Source: Limisphaerales bacterium (GTDB lineage Bacteria; Verrucomicrobiota; Verrucomicrobiia; Limisphaerales; UBA11358). From it: 6,780 nt of DNA. Where the stretch lies: positions 6,688 to 13,467 of the forward strand of contig DMQW01000129.1 of assembly GCA_003455565.1 (NCBI GenBank), in the 5' to 3' direction. Position numbers and translations under genes: made by a program. The notes under the pieces are model-generated. The model was not told the DNA's origin and made no database searches. It saw nothing but the letters and a program-made list of their open reading frames with translations. The stretch's first letter is position 1; each line of letters opens with the position of its first letter. Shown here in pieces: positions 1 to 5,180 of this stretch.

Positions 1-338
1 TTGCGCGAACGGGCGGTATGCAACTTCGCGCCGGCAGGAACGCGCTTGGTCAGCTCGGCCTCGATGTTCATGTGAACGTCTTCGAGTTCGGGCTTCCACT
101 TGAATTTTCCAACTTTGATTTCTTTGCCAATCTGGTTGAGGCCGCGAATGATGGCAGTGCATTCTTTTTTCGAGAGCACGCCGATTTTGTGGAGCATCGC
201 GGCGTGGGCGAGCGAGCCGAGAATGTCGTGTTTCCACAATCGCCAGTCGAACGAGATGGATTCGGTGAATTGCGCGACATCGGCGGCGGGACCGCCGTTG
301 AAGCGTCCGCTGCGGGAAACGGGAGATTTTTTATTCAT
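1..338 (-). CDS. argH: argininosuccinate lyase, N-terminal part (runs off the left edge)
   Basis: Argininosuccinate lyase cleaves argininosuccinate to arginine and fumarate, the last step of arginine biosynthesis, as a cytoplasmic homotetramer. Only the first 112 codons are in the window; the frame is open to the edge. Translating the minus strand from the ATG at 338-336 gives the family N-terminus: GRF at residues 11-13, FTESISFDWRL at 24-34, DILGSLAHAAML at 38-49, EDVHMNIE at 86-93, and HTARSR at 107-112, which the next partial codon would continue as the conserved ARSRN. The residue two before GRF is Arg where most family members have Trp (WxGRF). The start is supported by GGAG eight bases upstream. 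The gene is divergent from the zinc-ribbon gene across a 137-base spacer. Identification is firm; the intactness of the rest cannot be judged. Confidence 0.94.
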   Translation of the reverse strand, partial: MNKKSPVSRSGRFNGGPAADVAQFTESISFDWRLWKHDILGSLAHAAMLHKIGVLSKKECTAIIRGLNQIGKEIKVGKFKWKPELEDVHMNIEAELTKRVPAGAKLHTARSR

Positions 339-346
339 GTTAGCTG

Positions 347-350
347 CTCC
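347..350 (-). promoter_or_regulatory. ribosome binding site of argH
   Basis: On the minus strand GGAG is followed by the eight bases CAGCTAAC and then the argH ATG. It is the clearest Shine-Dalgarno sequence before any complete start in the window and it fixes the argH start. The other genes have weak or no such motif. Confidence 0.6.
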
Positions 351-353
351 ATT

Positions 354-384
354 AAAACCACAGTTGACCATGGATGAACACAGG
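354..384. repeat. degenerate CACAG-containing intergenic repeat
   Basis: The argH/zinc-ribbon spacer contains CACAG twice (359-363 and 379-383), separated by a GACCATGGATGAA-like stretch. This resembles decayed copies of the ACACGGATGAACACAG-type repeats that I recall from intergenic DNA of Verrucomicrobia and Planctomycetes. Only one degenerate unit is present, so this is a weak call. The rest of the 339-475 spacer shows nothing clear apart from the argH ribosome binding site and a possible promoter just before 476. Confidence 0.3.
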
Positions 385-475
385 TTTTTTGAAATGGCTG
401 GTGAATTCAATCACAAAGACTGAACAAAATGTGGATTGCTGCCGCCGCGCGGATGTGAAATATTGTCATCGTAGC

Positions 476-1333
476 ATGAGCGAATTCAAATATGCGTGTC
501 CCGTGTGCGGCCAGCACATGATGTGCGATTCGTCGCGCGGCGGCTCCGTGATGGAATGCCCGACGTGCTTCCAGAAGATCACCGCGCCCCAGGCTCCCAC
601 GTCGGGCGATGCAAAATTTATTCTGACCGGCACCAAAGTCGGCGAACGGCCCGTGCCGCTGGTCGTCCAGCCGACTGCCAACATCGTGCCCGCCACAAAA
701 AGTTTTCCACTGGGCCTGATTCTCCTGGTGATTGCGATTGGCGCAGCCGGAGCGGGCGTTTTTGTCTTTCGCGAAAATCTTTTCAAAACCGGCTGGCCGC
801 AAAATCCTCCGGCGGCCATGAACAAAACCGCCAAAACGCCCGCGCCAGCCAAGCCCGCCATCGTCGCGCCGCCGGCGAACGACACGAACTGGATGTTGAG
901 CCTCGACGCGGTGACGATTCCCGAGGCGACGGTGGCCGGACGGATTCACGGACAGGATTTTATCGTCGAGCGCGCGAATTTTCAGAACGGCACGCTGACC
1001 TTGCGAGCGGGCACGCGCGGGCCAGTGGAGTTTGGCGCGATGATCCATTTCGGCGGCGCGCCGGCCGAGGCGCTTTCCGGCAAGACCATCAACGTCAGCA
1101 CCAACGCGGACAAGGCGGCGCGCGTGACCTTCCGCTGGAAAGAAGGCAGCGGCACGGTGCAAAAGAAAAATTACGACGACAGCTACGCGCTGCGGCTGGA
1201 GTTCGGCGCGCTGGCGAACAACCGGCTGCCGGGGAAAATTTACCTCTGCACACCGGACGCGGAAAAAAGTTATCTGCTGGGAACCTTCAACGCGGACGCA
1301 CGCAAACCGAAGCCAAAGCCGCCGAAGAAATAA
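476..1333 (+). CDS. zinc-ribbon membrane protein of unknown function
   Basis: A 285-residue protein that I do not recognise as a named family. It starts with a four-cysteine zinc ribbon: CPVC at 8-11 and CPTC at 28-31. A polar linker follows, then one hydrophobic helix at about 77-98 (FPLGLILLVIAIGAAGAGVF), an Ala/Pro/Lys-rich linker at about 105-135, a folded-looking C-terminal region at about 136-275 with alternating beta-type segments, and a Lys/Pro tail ending KPKPPKK. The order suggests a cytoplasmic zinc ribbon and an external C-terminal domain; this topology is inferred. The ATG at 476 is chosen because the ribbon begins seven residues later; an in-frame ATG at 374 would add 34 residues encoded by the repeat-bearing spacer. 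No Shine-Dalgarno motif is visible. The gene stands alone between argH (divergent) and an inverted-repeat element that begins right after its stop. Confidence 0.8.
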   Translation: MSEFKYACPVCGQHMMCDSSRGGSVMECPTCFQKITAPQAPTSGDAKFILTGTKVGERPVPLVVQPTANIVPATKSFPLGLILLVIAIGAAGAGVFVFRENLFKTGWPQNPPAAMNKTAKTPAPAKPAIVAPPANDTNWMLSLDAVTIPEATVAGRIHGQDFIVERANFQNGTLTLRAGTRGPVEFGAMIHFGGAPAEALSGKTINVSTNADKAARVTFRWKEGSGTVQKKNYDDSYALRLEFGALANNRLPGKIYLCTPDAEKSYLLGTFNADARKPKPKPPKK

Positions 1334-1334
1334 T

Positions 1335-1448
1335 TTTTGGACTGCGGCGGCAAGCGGAGCGCAACGCCGCTTTGGAACAAGCCAGCGTCCTAGGATTAGC
1401 CGACTCAAAAGCGCTGTCGCCGCTGCGCTCTGCCAGCGCAGTCCAAAA
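1335..1448. repeat. imperfect inverted-repeat element (MITE/REP-like)
   Basis: The left arm begins TTTTGGACTGCG (1335-1346) and the right arm ends CGCAGTCCAAAA (1437-1448), an exact 12-base inverted match. Pairing continues imperfectly inward, through GGCA and AGCG blocks, to CGCTTT near 1373 and AAAAGCG at 1407-1413. The arms are about 40 bases around a roughly 33-base unpaired centre. It begins one base after the stop of the zinc-ribbon gene and ends 66 bases before cinA. The symmetry and gene-end position fit a small non-autonomous repeat of the REP/MITE kind. As RNA it would form a long hairpin that could end or stabilise the upstream transcript. I recall similar GGACTGCGGCGGCA-type repeats in Pedosphaera-like genomes but could not search. 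Confidence 0.8.
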
Positions 1449-1470
1449 TGCTGCCACCGTCTGTTAAATT

Positions 1471-1497
1471 TTTCGTGTGTTTCGTGTGTTTCGTGGT
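1471..1497. repeat. three tandem copies of TTTCGTGTG
   Basis: TTTCGTGTG occurs at 1471-1479 and 1480-1488, followed by the variant TTTCGTGGT at 1489-1497. The array ends 17 bases before the cinA start, so it would lie in the 5' untranslated region or at the promoter. I associate this motif with intergenic DNA in Verrucomicrobia (from memory). Its role is unknown. No convincing sigma-70 promoter was seen between it and cinA. Confidence 0.75.
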
Positions 1498-1514
1498 TTC
1501 CTCACTCCGGTTTT

Positions 1515-2774
1515 ATGAACGTCGAACTTGTGAACACCGGCAGCGAACTGATGCTCGGCCGCGTTCTCAACACGCATCAACAGTGGCTTTGCCGCCGTCT
1601 TGCCGACCTCGGCCACGTCGTCACGCGGCAGGTCGCCATTGCCGACGCGGCGCGCGACATTCGAGAAGCTGTGCGCGAAGCGTTGAGCCGCGCGGATCTG
1701 GTCATCACCACCGGCGGCCTCGGCCCGACTTCGGACGACCTCACGCGCGAACTCATCGCGAAATTGCTCGGCAAAAAACTGGTCGAGAACAAGAACGTTC
1801 TCGCGCACATCGAAAAGTTTTTCGCGAAACACAACCGCCCGCGTCCGGCAAAAACCAGCGTGGAAACTTTTGTTCCCGAAGGTGCGCTGGTTTTTCTGAA
1901 CCAAAACGGAACCGCGCCGGGGCTGGCAATGAAGATCGAACCCAACCATTTTCGCGCGGATAAAAAATCTTCGTGGCTCGTGATGCTGCCCGGCCCGCCG
2001 CGCGAACTGCGGCCGATGTTTGATGATTCCGTCGTGCCGCTGCTCAAGCGTGAATTTGCGGATGAAATTTTTGTCTGCCGGACTTTGCGGACGAGCGGCA
2101 TCGGCGAATCGAGCGTGCAGGAAAAGGTGGAAAACGATTTGCAGCCGCTCGTGAAAATGGGGCTTGAAGTGGGTTACTGCGCGCGGCCCGGCGCGGTGGA
2201 CGTGCGGTTGACAGCCAGCGGCGCGGGCGCGGAAAAAATTGTCCGCGACGGTGAAGCCGTGGTGCAAAAAATTCTCGGCGCGAACATTTTTGGTTTTGAC
2301 GACGACGAAATCGAGCAGGTTGTGGTGCAGCTTCTGATGGAATGCAAAAAGACGCTGGCGCTGGCGGAATCCTGCACGGGCGGCAACGTGGCGCATCGGC
2401 TGACGAATGTGCCGGGCGCGTCGGAAGTTTTTCTTGGCGGCGTGGTAAGTTATAGCAACGCGGCGAAGGAAAAATTTCTCGGCGTCTGCGCTGAATCGCT
2501 CGCGGCGCACGGCGCGGTGAGCGAAGCGGTGGCGCGGGAAATGGCGGCAGGCGCGCGCGAAAAATTTGGTTCGGATTTTGCGATGGCCATCACCGGCATC
2601 GCCGGGCCGGGCGGCGGTTCGCCGGACAAACCGGTCGGAACAGTTTTCATTGCGCTGGCGTCATCAACTGGCGTGGCAGTGAAAAAGTTTTTGAATGCGT
2701 GGGATCGCGCGACGTTCAAGGAAGTGGCGGCGACGCAGGCGTTGGAGTGGTTGCGGCAGACGCTTTCTGCTTGA
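1515..2774 (+). CDS. cinA: CinA family protein with nicotinamide-nucleotide amidohydrolase domain
   Basis: A 419-residue protein, the usual length for full CinA. The N-terminal half (about 1-250) is the molybdopterin-binding-like CinA domain (COG1058 type): NTGSELMLG at 7-15, TTGGLGPTSDDLT at 65-77 and LPGPPRE at 158-164. The C-terminal part (about 260-419) is the PncC domain, which deamidates nicotinamide mononucleotide (NMN) to nicotinic acid mononucleotide in pyridine-nucleotide salvage. It has ESCTGG at 285-290 with the catalytic-type Ser286, the GGVVSYSNAAK block after it, and TGIAGPGGG...KPVGT at about 360-376. In the family the N-terminal domain has ADP-ribose pyrophosphatase activity; that is family knowledge, not shown here. 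All key motifs look intact. The ATG at 1515 begins the conserved first strand (MNVELVNTGSE), although only weak purine content precedes it. The kinase gene follows after 33 bases on the same strand; a functional link is not evident. Confidence 0.96.
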   Translation: MNVELVNTGSELMLGRVLNTHQQWLCRRLADLGHVVTRQVAIADAARDIREAVREALSRADLVITTGGLGPTSDDLTRELIAKLLGKKLVENKNVLAHIEKFFAKHNRPRPAKTSVETFVPEGALVFLNQNGTAPGLAMKIEPNHFRADKKSSWLVMLPGPPRELRPMFDDSVVPLLKREFADEIFVCRTLRTSGIGESSVQEKVENDLQPLVKMGLEVGYCARPGAVDVRLTASGAGAEKIVRDGEAVVQKILGANIFGFDDDEIEQVVVQLLMECKKTLALAESCTGGNVAHRLTNVPGASEVFLGGVVSYSNAAKEKFLGVCAESLAAHGAVSEAVAREMAAGAREKFGSDFAMAITGIAGPGGGSPDKPVGTVFIALASSTGVAVKKFLNAWDRATFKEVAATQALEWLRQTLSA

Positions 2775-2807
2775 GACGCAGCTTTTTTAAGTTAATGTCG
2801 GTTGGTT

Positions 2808-4112
2808 ATGTCAGCCATAGTTGATTCTCTCGCGCAGGCCAACCCGGCCATTTCTGAACTTATCGCGCCGCCGCCGGCTCCCAAGCGGCGCGGGACGTTG
2901 TTGATTGTGGATGACGAAGAGGGGCCACGGATGTCGCTGCGGGTGATTTTCAAAGATAATTACGATTTGCTGATGGCCGAGGACGGACCGACCGCCATCG
3001 AACTGGCGCAGAAACACGACATTGACGTGGCGATTCTGGACATCCGCATGGCGGGAATGTCGGGCATTGAAGTTTTGGAGCGCCTCAAATACGTCCGCCC
3101 CGATCTCGAAGCGATCATGATGACGGCGTTCGAGACGACCGACACGATCCGGCAGGCGTTGCGGCTCCGCGCGTGCGACTACATCAACAAGCCATTCGAC
3201 ATCGCCACCATCCGCAACGCGGTGAGCCAGGCGATGCAACGTCGGATGCTTGAAAGCGAAATCCACAGCAGCGCGGAAAAAGTCCACGAACTGCTCAAAG
3301 AACTGCAAAACCAGCGCGTGGAGGAGCAGATCGCCAAGACGCGCGGCGACATCTACGCCAGCATCATCCACGACATCAACGGCCCGCTCACGGTGATTTC
3401 CGGGTTCGTGCAGTTGTTGAACAAACGACTAAGCCGAAACACGCAACTCGGCGTGGAAGACTTGGAGTTCATCAAGGAACGCCTGCGCATCATCGAACGG
3501 CAGGTGGCCAACTGCATTGAGATTTCCCGGCGCTACCTCGGCTTCCTGCGCCAGCAATGCGATGAAACTGCGCCGGCCAGCTTGAATCATTTATTGAAAG
3601 ACCTCGACCAGCTCGTGCGCGTGCATCCGAGCCTGCAGGAAAATGAATTCCGCCTGACGCCGCTCGCCGGCAGCGATGGTGAAATCTGTGTCAAGATCAA
3701 CGGCACGGACGTCATCCAGATTTTGCTCAACCTGTGCGTGAACGCATTTCAATGTTCGCCGCTGCCGCATCGCGTCGAGGTCGGCGGCGAAGTGTTGCGC
3801 ACGCCGCTGAACCTCGCGGAATTGAAGGACAGCCCGAACGACCGGCTGCTCAACGTCGAAAGCCTGAACAACACCGCGCCGCTCGTGAAATTGCATGTGC
3901 GCGACACCGGCCCCGGCATCCCGCCGGAACTGCTGCCGAAAATTTTCCAGCCTTACTTCACCACGAAAGGCCCGCGTCAAGGAACCGGCCTCGGCCTCAA
4001 CATCGTCCAGCGGCTCATCAAGGAAGGCAACGGCGCGTTGCACGTTCACACGCAGCCCGGCGAAGGCACGACCTTCACGGTTTATCTGCCGGGCGCGGAA
4101 CTAGCGAAGTGA
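2808..4112 (+). CDS. soluble receiver-histidine kinase protein (two-component system)
   Basis: A 434-residue signalling protein with no transmembrane segment. After a Pro-rich leader (about 1-28) comes a receiver domain (about 30-145) with acidic pair D35/D36, phospho-acceptor D78 (LDIRMAGMSG), T106 (MMTAF) and K128 (NKPF). A charged coiled-coil-like linker (about 145-180) leads to a HisKA dimerisation domain with phospho-acceptor H188 in IIHDINGPLTVI. The HATPase domain has its N-box asparagine N312 (LCVNAF), DTGPGIP at 366-372, PYFTTKG and GTGLGLNIV at 392-400. This is a complete kinase that probably receives phosphate or input through its own receiver; partner and signal are unknown and no output domain is present. 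The residue four after H188 is Gly instead of the usual Asn/Thr. The ATG at 2808 is preferred over the in-frame TTG at 2802; neither has a strong ribosome binding site. It lies 33 bases after cinA and converges with the gene ending at 4115. Confidence 0.94.
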   Translation: MSAIVDSLAQANPAISELIAPPPAPKRRGTLLIVDDEEGPRMSLRVIFKDNYDLLMAEDGPTAIELAQKHDIDVAILDIRMAGMSGIEVLERLKYVRPDLEAIMMTAFETTDTIRQALRLRACDYINKPFDIATIRNAVSQAMQRRMLESEIHSSAEKVHELLKELQNQRVEEQIAKTRGDIYASIIHDINGPLTVISGFVQLLNKRLSRNTQLGVEDLEFIKERLRIIERQVANCIEISRRYLGFLRQQCDETAPASLNHLLKDLDQLVRVHPSLQENEFRLTPLAGSDGEICVKINGTDVIQILLNLCVNAFQCSPLPHRVEVGGEVLRTPLNLAELKDSPNDRLLNVESLNNTAPLVKLHVRDTGPGIPPELLPKIFQPYFTTKGPRQGTGLGLNIVQRLIKEGNGALHVHTQPGEGTTFTVYLPGAELAK

Positions 4113-4113
4113 A

Positions 4114-4131
4114 ATCACCCTTCCGGGTGAT
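4114..4131. other. small hairpin at the convergent gene junction
   Basis: A perfect 7-base-pair stem: ATCACCC (4114-4120), loop TTCC, GGGTGAT (4125-4131). Read on the minus strand the loop is GGAA, a GNRA-type tetraloop. It covers the last codons and stop of the minus-strand gene and begins two bases after the plus-strand stop. No U-tract follows on either strand, so intrinsic termination is doubtful; protection of 3' ends is possible. Confidence 0.4.
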
Positions 4132-4705
4132 CCAGCAATTCCTGCAAGCGTAGTCTTAAAGTCGTCGGGACTTTTTCCAGCCAACTTGCATCCACCAAGT
4201 CCACGTCCATCAAGTCGCGCAGATGCACGCGGTCTTTGTCGCGGAACGAGGTGAGTTTCATCCGCACCAGCGCGTCGAGTGAAAGCAGGCGGAAGGTTTC
4301 CGTTTCCTCGGCTTCGGAAACGTCCGGCACGGGCGCGGCGTAATCCGCGCGGACTTTTTCGGCGGCGAAAACAATGTGAACCGCGTCGCGCGCCTTGGCA
4401 TCCGGCCCGTCAAGAAACATATCAATGCTCGCCACATGACGATAAACAAAACCCGCCCGTTCCAATGCTCCACGCGCCGCCGCCAGATCCGCGCGCCGCA
4501 AAACGATGTCCACATCCTGCGTGTTGCGCACCGCCGCTTCATCCACGCGCGAAACCCAGGCTGCAACGGCATTACCGCCAGCCACGGCGTAAGGAACGTG
4601 CGCGTCCTCCAAAGCGTGCGCCGCGCGGAGCAACCGTCGCCGGACATTTTCCACGGCGTTGCTCATGCGTTCCCAAGATACTTCGGCATAGGTAGCAGTG
4701 GCCAT
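4115..4705 (-). CDS. nucleotidyltransferase-fold protein (MNT/AbiEii-like)
   Basis: A 196-residue protein with a DNA polymerase beta-type nucleotidyltransferase core. A helical N-terminus (about 15-36) leads to the signature VAGGNAVAAW at 41-50, with GG at 43-44 and the metal-binding pair D64/D66 in NTQDVDIVL. The expected third strand reads AVHIVFA with His110 where many relatives have an acidic residue. A later segment, LVRMKLTSFRDKDRVHLRDL at about 146-165, matches what I recall of the AbiEii-like family. Possible activities include transfer of a nucleotide to RNA or protein, as in AbiEii/MenT-type toxins or MNT antitoxins; the substrate is unknown. The ATG at 4705 is chosen because it follows the hicB stop by four bases, suggesting coupling. 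An upstream in-frame ATG at 4786 would overlap hicB by 77 bases, and ATG 4666 is a shorter alternative. Probably co-transcribed with leuC, hicA and hicB. Confidence 0.84.
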   Translation of the reverse strand: MATATYAEVSWERMSNAVENVRRRLLRAAHALEDAHVPYAVAGGNAVAAWVSRVDEAAVRNTQDVDIVLRRADLAAARGALERAGFVYRHVASIDMFLDGPDAKARDAVHIVFAAEKVRADYAAPVPDVSEAEETETFRLLSLDALVRMKLTSFRDKDRVHLRDLMDVDLVDASWLEKVPTTLRLRLQELLDHPEG

Positions 4706-4709
4706 GGGT

Positions 4710-4922
4710 TTACGCAAACGCCAGTCGTCCGCAAGGTTCAGGAACCGACCAGCCCGCTTCATTCGCGGTTTGCAAATACGCTTCAATCATGGTTTCGGCA
4801 TTGCGCAGCGCCTCAACCCGCGTCGCGCCGTCGGTGATGAGCTTCGGCAATTCCGGCACCTCGGCCAGAAAACAGCCGTCGCCTTCGCTCCAATAAACCA
4901 CGATTTCGTATTTCGTGTTCAT
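4710..4922 (-). CDS. hicB: HicB-like antitoxin, short form
   Basis: A 70-residue protein matching the HicB-like antitoxin fold. YEIVVYWSEGDGCFLAEVPE near the N-terminus is the partial RNase H-like strand pair typical of HicB, followed by the helix TRVEALRNAETMIEAYLQTA. HicB binds HicA and blocks its mRNA-interferase activity. The usual C-terminal DNA-binding region (ribbon-helix-helix or helix-turn-helix) is absent: the protein ends about 17 residues after the helix. It therefore probably cannot repress its own operon unless another factor helps. The start ATG overlaps the hicA TGA (ATGA), so translation is likely coupled to the toxin. The nucleotidyltransferase gene starts four bases after its stop. 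Assignment rests on the pattern plus adjacency to hicA. Confidence 0.88.
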   Translation of the reverse strand: MNTKYEIVVYWSEGDGCFLAEVPELPKLITDGATRVEALRNAETMIEAYLQTANEAGWSVPEPCGRLAFA

Positions 4923-5164
4923 AACAGTCCGTTTGCCTGCAAAGTTTTTCGCGCTTGCCGCACTTGATAAGGTTTGACACAGCCCGACTGCGGTTGCAAA
5001 TTGATAATGTCCCGCAAATCAGCGCGCTTGAAGAAATGATGGCTGCCTGAAATTCTCATTTCAAATCCAAGCCGTTGCAACAAGCCGCAAAGCTCGCCGA
5101 AATCCCAGCCTTGGTCGCGCCGAAAATCCCGCAGCCGTTCCAGCAATTTTTCTTCGCGGCTCAT
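4919..5164 (-). CDS. hicA: HicA-like toxin (mRNA interferase)
   Basis: An 81-residue protein with the HicA double-stranded-RNA-binding-like fold. The key motif is GSHHFF at 40-45, where His42 is the expected catalytic residue, preceded by the helix LCGLLQRLGFEM and followed by INLQPQSG and the conserved tail VKPYQVRQARKTL. HicA cleaves mRNA and stops growth unless bound by HicB; this is family knowledge. About 20 charged residues precede the core, longer than minimal HicA but seen in other HicA-like proteins. The ATG at 5164 lies 16 bases after the leuC stop with no Shine-Dalgarno motif, so read-through from leuC and reinitiation are likely. Gene order (toxin first, antitoxin second, ATGA overlap) is canonical. 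It appears intact. Confidence 0.88.
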   Translation of the reverse strand: MSREEKLLERLRDFRRDQGWDFGELCGLLQRLGFEMRISGSHHFFKRADLRDIINLQPQSGCVKPYQVRQARKTLQANGLL

Positions 5165-5180
5165 TTGCCATTTTTTCGAA

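Noticed and set aside
374..475. Upstream in-frame ATG at 374 for the zinc-ribbon gene
   Set aside because: The extra 34 residues come from repeat-bearing spacer DNA and do not look like a signal or a domain; the zinc ribbon fits a start at 476.
407..1408. A 333-codon minus-strand open frame opposite the zinc-ribbon gene
   Set aside because: Its translation is rich in Arg, Ala and His with no motif, as expected from the reverse strand of a GC-rich gene. The plus-strand frame has a clear zinc ribbon and membrane helix.
496..1467. A 323-codon plus-strand open frame in another phase over the zinc-ribbon gene
   Set aside because: Its product is Arg/Gln/His-rich low-complexity sequence, and it crosses the inverted-repeat element; it is a shadow of the real frame.
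1471..1497. The tandem 9-base repeats as a CRISPR array
   Set aside because: The units are contiguous with no spacers and far too short for CRISPR repeats.
1464..2510. A 348-codon minus-strand open frame opposite cinA
   Set aside because: It has no recognisable motif and its composition is typical of an antisense shadow; CinA motifs on the plus strand are complete.
2802..2807. TTG start two codons upstream for the receiver-kinase gene
   Set aside because: It has no better ribosome binding site than the ATG at 2808 and adds only two residues; ATG is preferred.
4114..4131. The junction hairpin as a strong bidirectional terminator
   Set aside because: The stem is only seven base pairs and no T-run follows on either strand.
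4706..4786. Longer nucleotidyltransferase gene starting at 4786
   Set aside because: It would overlap hicB by 77 bases in another frame; the ATG at 4705, four bases after the hicB stop, is a better operon junction.
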